Positions 45,901 through 58,870 of a DNA stretch of 64,000 nt are shown here, one piece after another. The stretch spans positions 294,606,982-294,670,981 of the forward strand of contig NC_089490.1 of assembly GCF_036850765.1 (NCBI RefSeq), given 5' to 3'. Position 1 is the stretch's first letter, and each line of letters begins with the position of its first letter. A program made the position numbers and the translations under genes. The stretch comes from Saccopteryx bilineata (lineage: Eukaryota; Chordata; Mammalia; Chiroptera; Emballonuridae). The notes below the pieces were generated by a model. It saw nothing but the letters and a program-made list of their open reading frames with translations, ran no database searches and was not told the DNA's origin.

Positions 45901-47479
45901 AATCCAAGATGTCTATACTTTATAAAGAATAACTAAACTACCGTAGGTGCTTCAAAAATATCAGAAAAATCTAATAACTCTTTGGGGTGTCTCTGAGAGT
46001 GAGAAATTTAAGAGAGAGTTTAACAGGAGTAATAAAAATAATATTGTCATCTTTTACATATTTGTTTTTAGTCTTCGAACCTATTTTCCCATGGTGAAAA
46101 GACTCTGACTGTTGATCACATGCTCACTTTCTGGATGCCTGTGGGACACGGTATTGCAAGAGATACTTTCCAACTTCATGGCTGGAACCAAAATAATATT
46201 AGCTGAAATGTGGAATGGTCTCCCCCACTGAGACGAGCAGGCCAAGCATGGGAAAGCCTTATGTATTTTAGCATCTCCTGTGATAATTTTTAGACTTTTG
46301 TATGTCACATTACAAATTTCACCCGGTGGCAATCTACTGAGATGACATATGGCCACAGCATATGCTCGGCAACAACTTGACCCGGTACTGGAAGTTCACT
46401 GTAAAGATAAGCAACGTTAGCATTCCTCTACAAAGCTGGTGATTTGACTGAAAATATATCTACTTATTATTCATAGAAGGTAATCATGGGCTTTTTAAAT
46501 AAGCATGTTGTTTTTAACAACAAAACTAAACTAATTTATATTGTTCATATAAGGTAATTGATCCCCATGAAACAAAATTAACTCTCATATTTAATTATCT
46601 GTTTATTACCTAGTTCTCTAATATTCAGCATATTTTCAAGAGAATATAATAAATACTGTTTATAGTCTCACGTTAGTCTGCTCTCTTCATGAGACATAAT
46701 TTAAATATATAGTGATATATAGCTAAATACATAATAGTTGTTATTCTAGCACAGCTAATTGCCATAAAATAAAACAAACTACTATTAAAAGTATTTAGTA
46801 TGGCCAAATTAATTAGATTATTATAAGAACTTTTGGTTACTCCCTTGGCTTCTAAATATAAATGTAGGTTTTGTTAAATATTATTGCCCTTCAAGTCATG
46901 TACTTTGCATTTCTTTTAAGGTATATCTAGCACTGTTTGTAATTCACATAAGACTCAGCTTCGATTAGGATCCAATACTATCTCGTAAGAAAGAAGTTCT
47001 GATTTATTGCATCTAGCATAGCCTTGTTACATAATGCATTGTTTCAGATTATTTATGATAGGTTCTTGAGGTCGTTCATCCTTTGGACCGATTAAATTTT
47101 TGTATTATTAACTATTTTCTACCATATTTAAAAAATTCTGTGTGTGCTTTTTACAACAGTTTTTGTTGTTGCTGCTGTTTGGATTGTTTGTTTTTGCTTG
47201 TTTCCTCCCTGTCATGGGATTCTTCCATTTCAGTCATCTGTTGCTGAGCAGCTAGTCTAATTCATGGACGGTTCCCACCTGACATCAGTCATGTTCTGTG
47301 GTTGTTCGCAGACAGCAATGGACATTCAGACTTCACAGTCCCAAATAACACAGATTTCAATTTTTTTCAGGACACATTTTTTATATTGGCTACCACACCG
47401 GCATCTTGTCACCTCCTTCAACAGATGTTGGTTGTTACCCTCCCTCTTCATGTAGAATTTAGTCTTTATCTGTGTATGA
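45901..47479. other. Intergenic DNA, nothing recognised
   Basis: AT-rich. The 91-residue minus-strand frame at 46081-46356 has no recognisable motif. From about 47150 the T-rich sequence may already belong to the decayed antisense L1 that becomes recognisable at 47480. Confidence 0.45.
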
Positions 47480-49000
47480 TGTGAAGTTCTCTCCCCTTCC
47501 ACGGTATCTACTTTTTCCAGATTTTTTGTTGGGAATACTTTTTATCCCATTGAATTGCTTTGGTAAATTTTCCCAGAAATTGAGTGTTGAGGTTCTATTT
47601 TTTTGTTCTGTGTTCTGCTGCATTAATCTGTCTATTCTTGACAAGTCTACCATATTATCAGGTAAAACGTACATCAAGTGATTTAATCAGGTAATGTGTG
47701 CCCTGAAACCCTGTTCTCTTTAAAGTAGATTTGTACTATTTTAGGTCCACTATATTTCCATATACAATTTACAATTGGCTTATCAATTTTTACTTTAAAA
47801 ACACATTGCATTTGATTGGGATTACTTTGAAACTACTTATCAACAAGTGAGTATAGATATCTTAACAACACAGAATCAAGTGCATGAACATTGTACATCT
47901 CTTCATTAAGTAAGGTATTTTTAATCTCAACTATTTTTAATTATATTTGGTTTTGAATGTATACTAGAAATAACTTGATAAATTAAGAATCTTACATTTT
48001 TTATTCTGTTGTAAATTATATTTTAAAATTCTATTTTTCATTTTAATAAAATACAATTAAATTGTACACACTGACCTGTACCTGCAACCTTGTTAAATTT
48101 ATTTATTATATCTATGAGCATTTTTAGATTCCTTAGTAATCTCTGTGATCTTCTGTCACCATAATACACATACAGTTTCTTCCTTTTCATTCTGCATTTT
48201 GGCTTTTTCTATTTCTGTCCTTCTTGCATTGGCTAGGGACTCTACTATAATGCTGATTAGAAATGATGAAAGAAAACATTCTTACCTTGCTCTACATTTT
48301 GGGAGAAAAGTATTCAATTCAATGATCAATACCAGTTATTATAAGGATAGCTGTAGGTTTTTCTTAATACTATTTATAATATTGAGAAAAATCCTTTTTT
48401 ATTCTTTTGTAGATTTTTTTCTAATGAATTGATACTGAGTTTTTCAGAGACTTTCAAAATCAATTGTTCATATTTATATCCATCTATAATCTGTAATTTG
48501 GTGAATTGCATTGAGTATTATTCAAATGTAAAACCAATTTGTATTCTTAGGATAAAACAAATATGGTTCATAATGCATTTCATATACTGCACTGTTTACT
48601 ATACTGGCTACTTTAAGGATACACGTGTAAGGATATTATTTTATCATTTATTAACTAATAAAGACATTAATTAATATGTATAGATAACATGTTAAGCATA
48701 TATATATATATCTTTTCTCACTCTTTGTTCAGTTTAACTGGGGGTTTTGAATAGTTATTGCTGTTTCTAAAGCTCTCATTTTTATTTAATTGACATTTTA
48801 TATTCTTTGTATACTTTACAAATAGCTGCTTTTACATTTTCTACATCATTTATTACAATCTTACCTTTTTCTAATACATTAATTTTGTGGTATGTATTTT
48901 TTTCTGTGAGACTCTGCAGCTGCAAAGATTTAGGCAAATTGCATTTTCATTTTCATTCAGAACCAAATAAGTTCAACTCCCTTTGTCATTGTATTTTATT

Positions 49001-50040
49001 TATTTTTTTATAGTTTAATGTATTTTAATAGCAAACTTACAGGAACAGCACAGAAGACAGACAATATTAAAAACATACTTGCATGTAGGACAACTCAGAA
49101 AAGTATAGTGAATGGATGAAATCTACTGTATAATAAAAATGCTACAAACACCATTTAGTTGCCAACAATAAGAAATTTACTTATTTTAAAGAAATCCAAA
49201 TGCTGGCATTGTCCAGAAAAATTTAACAGGTTTATTTATATTGTTATAAAGTTGAACTGCTGAAACTAGTTCACTGAAACATTTTGACTTGCATTAATGC
49301 TTTATGTCCCCACGTTTAAACTTAAAAATTCACACATAAATGAAAATGGAAAAACTGCCAATACCTGATTTCTGTCCCCTATTTTCAACTTGTAATCATA
49401 TACTTAGGTGCCTTTTGACCCCATGGGGAAAAAAAATCTAATGTTCAGAACTATCAATAACAGGAAGAAGAGAATTCTTTTTTAAAAAATAATGAAATGT
49501 TTCCCATCATAGTGGATTCTTAAGCACATTCTCCATGTATGCGGCATGCTAGCTGGATGTCTTTAGGCATAATTGTTACACCTTTGGCATGGATAGCACA
49601 CAGGTTGGTGACTTTAAAAAGGCCAACCAGATAGGCCTCACTTGCCTCTTGCAATGCACCAATAGCTGCACTCTGGAAGCTCAGATCTGTTTTGAAGTCC
49701 TGAGCAATTTCTCACACCAGACGCTGGAAGGGAAGCTTGCGAATCAGAAGTTCAGGGAACTTCTGATAATGTCTAATTTCACTAAATGCCACAGTAACAG
49801 GCCTATAATGATGAGGTTTCTTCACCCCTCCAATAGAGGACACACTCTTGCCAGCAGCTTTGGTAGCCAGCTGCTTCCTAGGAGCTTTATCACCGTGGAT
49901 TGTGGGCAGTCTGTTTGGTAAGAGCCATGGTATAAAGACCTCTTGACTTAGTCCCCTTCTCCTTGGGCTGGAGCTCAGCAAATTATAGGAGGCGCTGGCC
50001 TTAGAGAGAGACCATGGCGCGCAGTGTTGGCAAACACCGC
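49001..50040 (-). pseudogene. H3-3A pseudogene: Processed pseudogene of histone H3.3 (H3-3A type)
   Basis: A full-length retrocopy of an H3.3 mRNA: a short 5' UTR, coding region (49520-49928), long 3' UTR and A-rich end, no introns, with a 10-bp duplication CTTTGTCATT at 48981-48990 and 50041-50050. Coding pieces read [30 protein letters not shown] and [13 protein letters not shown]. The coding region is 409 nt against 411 expected: two single-base losses near codons 8-12 shift the frame. Other damage includes LVRE changed to LV-stop. The 3' UTR phrases ('tttctggacaatgccagcatttgg', 'tgtcctacatgcaagtatg') fit H3-3A rather than H3-3B, from memory. Not functional. Confidence 0.92.
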
Positions 50041-50142
50041 CTTTGTCATTTTATATTTGATAATTGCATCAGAACAGTTTCTTAGTTTCCAAATATTGGA
50101 ATTTTTTAAAGATATATTTCTGTTTGTTTTTGTTTTGTTTCC

Positions 50143-50458
50143 GTTTTTGTTTTAGGAAGAGAGGGAGAGAGAGAGATAAGAAGCATCAACTCATAGTTGT
50201 GGCTCCTTAGTTGTTCTTTGATTGCTTTCTCATATGTGCCTTGATCCTGGGCGCCAACTGAGCCTGTGACTTCTTGCTCACGCCAGTGACCTTGGGCTCA
50301 CGCCAGTGACCATGGGGTCATATTTATGATCCTATGCTCAAGCCGGTGACCCCACACTCAAGCTGGTGAGCCTGCGCTCAAGCCGTGACCTCGCGTTTGG
50401 AAATTGGGTCCTCCGCATCCAAGGCTGATACTTGATCCACTGTGCCGCCGCCTGGTCA
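50143..50458 (-). mobile_element. tRNA-derived SINE, Rhin-1-like, antisense
   Basis: Antisense order: 'gagagagagagataagaagcatcaactcatagttgtggc', 'gctttctcatatgtgccttgatcctggg', several 'gctcaagccggtgacccc' modules and the head 'cttgatccactgtgccgccgcctggtc'. Probable 8-bp duplication TTGTTTCC (50135-50142, 50459-50466). Interrupts the ancient L1. Confidence 0.88.
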
Positions 50459-50740
50459 TTGTTTCCTGATATACCCAGGCTTGTTTGTTTTTTTTTGTAA
50501 TTGATAATTTTATTTATCTGAGGCCAGAAAGTGTATGTGTACTTGTGTTATAATTTTTAATTAATTGAGGTGGATGTTAAAGGCCCAGCATGAGGTCTAT
50601 CATGGTGAATGTTTCAAATATATTTATACTTAAAAAGAAAATGTGCAATACACATTTTGGATGCACTGCACTGAGAAAATTACATTAAGTTAGTTGATTA
50701 TGTGTCCAAATCTGTGTTTTGTTGATAATTTTAAAAATGT

Positions 50741-50964
50741 TTAATTTTAGAATAGTTTTGGACTTATAAAAATAATTGTAAAGATAGTACAGAAAGTTTC
50801 TATATACCTGGCTTCCAGTTTCTTCTAACATTTTATGTTAGTAAGTCCATTTATTACGATTAATGAACCAATACAAATATATGGTTATTAACTAAAATAT
50901 ATAGGTTTATTTCAAATTCCTTAATTTTTTCCTTTTTTTTAATTTTATTTATTCATTTTTTTAT

Positions 50965-51005
<41 letters not shown>

Positions 51006-54000
51006 CAGGGGGAGGAGCTGGAAGCTTCAACTCCCATATGTGCCTTGACCAGGCAAGCCCAGGGTTTTGAACCGGCGACCTCAGCATTTCCAAGTCGACA
51101 CTTTATCCACTGCGCCACCACAGGTCAGGTTCAAATTCCTTAATTTTTATCTAATGCTTTTTTTCTTCTGTTCCAGAATCCCTCCCAAGATACCGCATTA
51201 CATTTGATTGTGACATCTTTGTAGGCTCCTTTTCGGCTGTGATAATTCCTTAGGTTGTTATTTGTGCTGAAATGGATAGTACATCCTTGGTCGCATGGCT
51301 GATGTAGTATTTGCCAAGTTTCGCCACTTAAAAGTTAACTGTTTTTTCCCCTTTCCTGTATTGTATTCTTTGGAAGAAGGTTACTGTTATAATCTACAAT
51401 TACAAAGTGGCAATTTCTACACAATTTCCTTGAAGGCAGGCTACGTACATTAATTATGTGAATTTTTATTTGCACAAGGTTTGTTTATGCTAATAGCATT
51501 TATTTATAGATATAAATAATTTATTTATATCAATATAAATTTATGGATATTATTTTTATTTAGGGTCTTTACACAATATTACTTTATTTTATGCTCAAAA
51601 TGCTAGCGTTCTTTCTGATACATGGTGTAATTTTGCCATATTCCCATAAATGCGTGTGGGTGGCTGAGTGGAGGTTTTTAATAACATATTATAGGATTAT
51701 CTTTTATATTGTGTATTTTACGGGCACCAATATTAGATCAGCCATTTCTCTAAGGACCCTTGGTGCTCTTTATTGGAGAAGGGCATTAGACATGAAGATT
51801 TGGTTGCTGGGAAAGCTTGTTACTATGGAATACCTTTGCTCTTAGGCTCTTTCAGCTGAAAAAAGCCAGGCCATATATGCCTGTAAAGTACTATGTATTT
51901 TCACTTGTCCACATATACTTCTGTACGTGACCATCTGTATCTATATTAAGCTAAACATAAATTCATGGTAATATCCCCAACTACCATTCATTACCTTATG
52001 GCTCATTTTAGCCTCTTGGTCATGCTTATCTATAAATTTCTAGTCAGTAAAAAACTTAGTTCCCATCATATGTGATCCATTTACAAAAGGTTTCAGTACT
52101 GTATACATGAATAAAGAATCGATACTATTAACTTCCACACTCAAAGGAAGCAATTTCAATTAGTGTACAGTGCTCATGCACCATTTATTTTGCCTTTGGA
52201 TTTACATACCACTCCTTTCCAAAGTTACTTACATCAACACTGTTTTCCTCACCACATTCAGTGAGGTTGTTTCATTTAGTTGTAGTACAGTTCAATTGGT
52301 TTATCACTATTTACATTTTTTCCCTGATATCCCCAAACTTCCTAAATAATTTCTTTAAAAACTGCATGAAATCTGGTTTACTCTTTATTCTATACTCAGA
52401 TTTTCCAAACGCATAGTGTCATGCATCCACTCTAACAGCACCATACAGAGTGGTTTCACTGCTCTGAAAACCCAGGTGTTTCCCCTATCCAACTTCTTCC
52501 TGTCTCTCCCAAATCCAGGTCACTACTCTCTTTTTATCTTTATCTGTGTTTGCCTCTCAGAATCTCCTATAATTGGAAACTAGTATATATGTAAAGTTTT
52601 TAGACTAGCTTCTTTTACTTAGTGATACGCATGTAAACCTTATGTCACTTCATGACTTGTTAGCTGATTTTTTTCATTGCTGTATAATATTCTGTTATTT
52701 GTTTTGTTTTTCTATTCTCTTATTGAAAAACATCTTGGTTGCCTCCAAATTTGGAGGTTATGAATGAAGGTTCTCCAAATATTCAAAAGGAATTCTGTGT
52801 GTGTGTGTGGGTATGTCCTCAAAACAGGTGAATAAATATCTATGAGCATAACTGCTGGATCACATGCTAAGACTTTATCTAGTTTTGTCAGAAACTTTCA
52901 AACTATTAGATTGCATTTCTATCAGCAGTGAATGAGGATCCATTGCTCTATATTTTCACTGAAATCGCTAGTGTCAGTTTTTAGATGTTAGCCATTCTAA
53001 AGATGTGTATCTTCTTAAGATTTCAATTTATTAGTTCTATCAGTAAATGATTATTGGTTAAATATTAAATGTATTTAAAGGTTGAGGTATTTCTAGGTCA
53101 GTTTTTGCTTCCAATATATTTTAACTTCATTGCTAGGTATATATCTAGAATTTTTATTTTTGAAAAATGGACTCTTATTTTAAAACATTCATCTTTATAT
53201 CTAGAAATACTAGTCCTAAAGTCTATTTCCTGACATAAATTTACTTTGTATTATGTTATTATTAAAACATGTATCTTGTAATTAGCATGCATTTGACTCT
53301 TGCTTTTTTTCATTATAACAATTTTGACTTATTAGGTGATTAGTTCCATTTATATTAGTTGGAATTAATGATATCATTTTATTCTAATTCCTAGCTATTT
53401 GTTTTCGATTTGGCTCATTTTTTTCTTTTTCTCATTTTCTGTTTTCATCAAATTAAGTAATTTTACCATTCCATTTTATCTTCTCTATTGATTTTTAGCA
53501 TTACTTTTTATAATTGCTGTAGTAATACAATATGCTTCTAATTCATTTCAAAATCTAATATGAGTAAATAATATAAAACTTAGGTATAAAGCACATATTA
53601 CATCATGCCTCAATTAATGTCCCCATACTCTTTTCCTCTTATCATACATATTCTTTCTAAGATTTTTCTTTTTTTTACACATATTCTTTCTACTTCTTTT
53701 ATAAGCCATTGCTATTATTTTTCTTTAAGCAGTCATTACTTTTAAAAAAATTAAAGAGAAAAATATCTTTGCATATTTACTCAGATGTTCACCATTTCTA
53801 TTTGCTTTGATAAATTAGGAAGAACCGAGTTTTAGTTTACTATAAATTTTTTTAGCCATAATAACTTCTTTTAAGTATATCTTGTGTTACAGGTCTCTTG
53901 GTAGTAAATCTCATAGCATCAGTTTACCACATGTATTTTTTTATTTCTCCCCAATTTTTAAAGGATATTTTCAATAAATATAGAATACTAGACTGAATTT

Positions 54001-54120
54001 TTAATCATTCTTCTGGCATGTTAATATTTCATTTCATTGTGGATAGCAGTTTCAAAAGAGAAATCAATAGAAGAGAAATCAATCTCATACTCACTCCTGT
54101 GTTTATATGTATTTTTTCTT
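50741..54120 (-). mobile_element. Ancient antisense L1 (L1M-like), left half
   Basis: Antisense L1 3' UTR and coding relics in order: 'cagaatccctcccaagataccgcattacatttgattgtgaca' (51174), 'gatgtagtatttgccaagttt' (51301), 'gtttgcctctcagaatctcctataattggaa' (52548), 'ctgctggatcacatgctaagac' (52852), and the ORF1-proximal 'cttgtgttacaggtctcttggtagtaaatctcatagca' (53881). It is cut at ~54.14 kb by the younger L1 and resumes at 61 kb. No usable frames remain. Confidence 0.7.
50930..51129 (-). mobile_element. Short tRNA-derived SINE, antisense
   Basis: Same short family as 5658-5839: T-rich tail, (GA)n tract (50967-51001), 'gctggaagcttcaactcccatatgtgccttgaccaggcaagcccagggtttt', head 'ttatccactgcgccaccacaggtcagg'. 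Perfect 19-bp duplication TTCAAATTCCTTAATTTTT (50911-50929, 51130-51148). Confidence 0.92.
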
Positions 54121-54384
54121 ATATATTTATTAATTTATTTATTTAATAAATTTTTATTAATTTTAATGGGGTGACATTAAAAAATTAGGGTACATATGTT
54201 CAAAGAAAACATCTCCAGGTTATCTTATCATTCAATTATGTTGCATACCCATCACCCAAAGTCAAATTGTCCTCTGTCACCTTCTATCTGTTTTTCTTTG
54301 TGCCCCTCTCATCCCCCCTCTCCCTTCTTCCTCTCCCCCCCACTCCCCATAACCACCACACTCTTTTCCATGTCTCTCTCTTTT

Positions 54385-57300
54385 TTATGTCGCACCTACG
54401 TATGGAATCATGCAGTTCTTAGTTTTTTCCGATTTCCTTATTTCACTCCGTATAATGTTATCAAGATCCATCCATTTTGTTGTAAATGATTCGATGTCAT
54501 TATTTCTTATGGCTGAGTACTATTCTATAGTATATATGTACCACATCTTCTTTATCCATTCATCTATTGAAGGGCTTTTTGGTTGTTTCCATGTCTTGGC
54601 CACTGTGAACAACACTGCAATAAACATGGGGCTGCATGTGTCTTAATGTACCAATGTTTTTGAGTTTTGGGGGTATATACCCAGTAGAGGGATTGCTGGG
54701 TCATATGGTAGTTCTATTTTTAGTTTTTTGAGGAACCACCATACTTACTTCCATAATGCTTGTACTACTTTACATACCCACCAACAGTGGATGAGGGTTC
54801 CTTTTTCTCCACAGCCTCTCCAACACTTGCTATTACCTGTCTTGTTGATAATAGCTAATCTATCAGGTGTGAGGTGGTATCTCATTGTAGTTTTGATTTG
54901 CATTTCCTTAATAGCTAATGAAGATGAGCATTTTTTCATATTTCATATATGTGTTGGCCATTTGTATTTCTTCCTGGAAGAAGTTTCTGTTCATGTCCTC
55001 TTCCCTTTTTTTTTATTGGATTGTTTGTTTGTTTGTTGTTGAGTTTTATGAGTTCTTTGTATATTTTGGATATTAGGCCCTTATCTGAGCTGTTGTTTGA
55101 AAATATCATCTCTCATTTAGTTGGCTGTCTGTTTATTTTGTTGTCAGTTTCTCTTGCTGTGTAAAAACTTCTTAGTCTGATGTAGTCCTATTCATTTATC
55201 TTTGCCTTCACTTCTCTTGCCTTTGGAGTCAAGTTCATAAAATGCTCTTTAAAACCAAGGTCCATGAGTTTAGTACCTATGTTTTCTTCTATGTACTTTA
55301 TTGTTTCAAGACTTAAATTTAGGTCTTTGATCCATTTTGAATTTATTTTAGTACAAGGGGACAAACTGTAGTCGAGTTTCATTCTTTTGCATGTGGCTTT
55401 CCAGTTTTCCCAGCACCATTAGTTGAAGAGGCTTTCTTTTCTCCTTTATCAAAAATTATTTGACCATATATATGTGGTTTTATTTCTGGACTTTCTATTC
55501 TGTTTCATTGGTCTGAGTGTCTAATTTTCTACCAATACCATGCTGTTTTGATTATAGTGGCTCTATAATATAATTTGAAGTCAGGTATTGTAATGCCCCC
55601 AGCTTCATTCTTTTTCCTTAGGATTGCTGTGGCTATTCGGGGTTTTTTATACTTCCATGTAAATCTGATGATTTTTTGTTCCATTTCTTTGCAAAATGTT
55701 TGGAATTTTGATGGGAATTGCATTAAATTTGTATATTGCTTTGAGTAATATGGTCATTTTGATTATATTTATTCTTTCTATCCAAGAACAGGAAATATTT
55801 TTCTACTTTATTGTATCTTTTTTATTTCCTTTAACAATGCTTTGTAGTTTTCCTTATATAGATCCTTTACATTCTTTGTTATGTTTATTCCTAGGTATTT
55901 TATTTTTTGGTAGCAACCATGAAGGGGATTATTATTTTTTAGTTCATTGTCTAATGTTTTGTTGTTGGCATATAGAAAGGCTATGGACTTTTGTATATTA
56001 ATTTTGTATCCTGTGAACTTACTGTATTGGTTTATTGTTTCTAGTAATCTTTTTGTGGAGTCTTTGGAGTTTTTGAGGTATAGGATCATATCATCAGCAA
56101 ATAGTGAAACTTTAATTCTTCTTTTCCAATATGGATGCCTTTTATTTCTTTATCTTGTCTGATTGCTGGGGCTAGAACTTTTAGTACCACGTTAAATAAA
56201 GTGGACAATCCTGTCTTGTTTTTGACTTAAGGGGAAAAGTTCTCAGTTTTATGCCATTTAATATGATGTTAGCTGATGGTTTATCATAAATAGCCTTTAT
56301 CATGTTGAGATATTTTTCTACTATATCCATTTTGTTGAGTGTTTTAAACATAAAATTGTGTTGTATTTTATCGAATGCCTTTTCTGCATCTATTAATAGG
56401 ATCATGTGGTATTTGTTCTTTGTTTTGTTGATATGGTGTATTACATTAACCGTTTTACATATGTTGAACCATCCTTGAGATTCTGGGATGAATCCCACTT
56501 GATCATGATTTACTATTTTTTAATGTGTTGTTGTATTCGATTTGCTAGTATTTTGTTTAGTATTTTAGCATCTATATTCCTTAGAGATATTGGTCTGTAG
56601 TTTTCTGTATTTGTGCCATCTTTGCCAGGTTTCTGTATGAGGGTTATGTTGACCTCATAAAATACGTTTGGAAGTATTGCTTCTTCTTCAATTTTATGGA
56701 GGACTTTGAGTAAAATAGAAGCAAGTCTTCTTTGAATGTTTGATAGGATTTACTAGTATAGCCGTCTGGGCCAGGACTTTAATTTTTGGGGAGGTTTTTA
56801 ATAGTTTTTTCTTTTTTTTTTTTTTTGTATTTTTCTGAAGCTAGAAACGGGGAGAGACAGTCAAACAGACTCCTGCATGCGCCCAACCGGGATCCACCCG
56901 GCACACCCACCAGGGGGCGATGCTCTGCCCACCAGGGGGCGATACTCTGCCCCTCCGGGGCATCACTCTGCCACAACCAGAGCCACTCTAGCGCCTGGGG
57001 CAGAAGCCAAGCAGCCATCCCCAGCGCCCGGGCCATCTTTGCTCCAATGGAGCCTTGGCTGCGGGAGGGGAAGAGAGAGACAGAGAGGAAAGCGCGGCGG
57101 AGGGGTGGAGAAACAGATGAGTGCTTCTCCTGTGTACCCTGGCTGGGAATCGAAACCGGGACTTCTACACGCCAGGCCAATGCTCTACCACTGAGCCAAC
57201 CGGCCAGGGTCTAATAGTTTTTTCTATTACCTCCCTGCTTATGGGTCTGTTTAGGCTTTCTGCTTCTTCATGACTCAGTCTAGGAAGGTTGTATTGCTCT

Positions 57301-58560
57301 AGGAATTTATCTATCTTCTAGATTGTTGAAATTTGGTGGCATATAGGTTTTCATAGTATTCTACAATAATTCTTTGTATATCTTTGATATGTGTGGTGAT
57401 TTCTCCTCTTTTATTTTGTATTTTGTTTATATGAGTCCTTTCAATTTTTTCTTTGGTGAATCTTGTCAAGGGTTTGTCAATTTTGTTGAAGTTTTCAAAG
57501 TACCAGCTCCTTGTTTTATTAATTTTTTTATAGTTTTTCTATTCTCTATTTCATTTATTTCTGCTTTGATTTTTATTATTTCTTTTCTTTGGCTGGTTTT
57601 GGATTGTCTTTGTTCTTCTTTTTCTAGTTCCTTAAGGTGTGAAGTTAAGTGGTTTACTTGGGTTCTCTCTTGTGTTTTTATATAGGCCTGAAGTGATATG
57701 AAATTCCCTCTTATTACTGCTTTTCCTGCATCCCAGAGATTCTGATTTGCCTGTATATATCTTTTGATCTCTGCGCTTATTTCTTCTTTGACCCACTCAT
57801 ATTTTAAAAGTATGTTGTTTAGTTTCCACATTTTTGTGGGCTTTTTTACCTCTTTTTTGCAGTTGAATTCTAGTTTCAAGGCTTTATGATCAGAAAATAT
57901 GCTTGGAACAATTTCGATTTTTCTGAATTTGCTGATGTTATTTTTGTGGTCCAACATATGATCAATTCTTGAGAATGTTTCATGTACACTAGAGAAAAAT
58001 GTGTACTCTGTCACTTTGGGATGAAATGTTCTGTAGATGTCTATTATATCCAATTGCTCTAGTGTTTCATTTAAGGATTATATTTTTTTTATTGATTTTC
58101 TGTTTGGATGAATAATCTAGAGCTCTCAGCAGCATATTGAAGTCTCCAAGTATGATTGTATTTTTGTCAGTTTTTGTTTTTAGGTCAGTCAGTAGCTGTC
58201 TTATATATTTTGGTGCTCTTGGTTTGGTGCATATATATTAAGAATGTTATGTCTTTTTGATTCAGTGTCACTTCAATAATTATGAAATGATCATTTTTGT
58301 CTCTGATTACTTTTGTTGTCTTGTAGTCAGTATTGTTAGATATGCATATTGCTACACCTGCTTTTTTTTTGGATGTTATTTGCTTAGAGTAGTTTTCCTG
58401 CCTTTCACTTTAAATTTGTTTTTATCCTTGTTGCTTAGATGTGTTTCTTGTAGGCAGCATACAGTTTGATTTTTTTTAATTCATTCTGCTACTCTGTGTC
58501 TTTTTATTGGTGAGTTTAATCCATTTATATTTAGTGTAATTATTAACACTTGAGGGTTCC
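54385..58560 (-). pseudogene. L1 ORF2 remnant (endonuclease and reverse transcriptase)
   Basis: The best-preserved stretch is 57466-58053 (195 codons). It contains the end of the endonuclease with [13 protein letters not shown], the SDH motif of APE-type L1 nucleases, and the linker with [13 protein letters not shown]. Downstream are an RT piece [13 protein letters not shown] (~56370), the catalytic FADD (56090-56101), NYKALLKEIKK and [19 protein letters not shown] (56813-57209) splits it upstream of the RT core. Stops separate the pieces, so no enzyme is made. Confidence 0.9.
56813..57209 (-). mobile_element. tRNA-headed GC-body SINE, inside L1 ORF2
   Basis: Complete and little diverged; flanking duplication TTTAATAGTTTTTTCT / TCTAATAGTTTTTTCT (56797-56812, 57210-57225). 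Same orientation as its host L1. Its length difference from 45444-45887 comes from the variable 'cgatgctctgccc' unit region. Confidence 0.93.
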
Positions 58561-58870
58561 TATTGCCATTTTATAGATTGCTTTCTGTTAGTTTTGTATC
58601 TTGCTTGATTCTTCTCTTTTGTTTTTCTATCATTTGTTTTTGTTTGGTTGTAATCCATACTTCTTTCCTCTGTTACTTCTTTTTTCAAGTCATGTTCTTC
58701 TGTGTTGGTTTTTTCATGGGTGGTTACCATTAAGTAATAAAAAGAGTACCTACCATGTTCATTGTAGTACACTATCTCATGAGTGCTTCTGCACTCCATC
58801 GTCCTTTGCTACTGTTAATCTTTGTCCTCTCCTCTTTTTTTGTTTCTGTTGTCACAGTTTAAATTTGGTT

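Larger units (their letters stand above)
47480..50740 (-). mobile_element. Ancient antisense L1 ORF2 fragment, split by a retrocopy and a SINE
   Basis: Plus-strand phrases match antisense L1 ORF2 in order: 'ttttatcccattgaattgctttgg' (47545), 'gcattggctagggactctactataatgctgattagaaatgatgaaag' (48228), 'agctgtaggtttttctta' (48349), then after the histone retrocopy 'tttcttagtttccaaatattggaattttt' (50078) and 'aggcccagcatgaggtctatcatggtgaatgtttcaaatatattt' (50581). Coding frames are destroyed. The two halves join logically across 48991-50040 and across the SINE at 50143-50458, proving it is older than both. Confidence 0.72.

Noticed and set aside
49520..49928. Functional intronless histone H3.3 gene
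   Set aside because: Two single-base deletions, an internal stop and several changes at invariant positions; TSD and A-rich end mark a processed pseudogene.
57466..58053. 195-residue frame as an independent host gene
   Set aside because: It is the endonuclease-to-linker part of L1 ORF2 (SDH motif and linker residues visible) and is bounded by stops within the L1.
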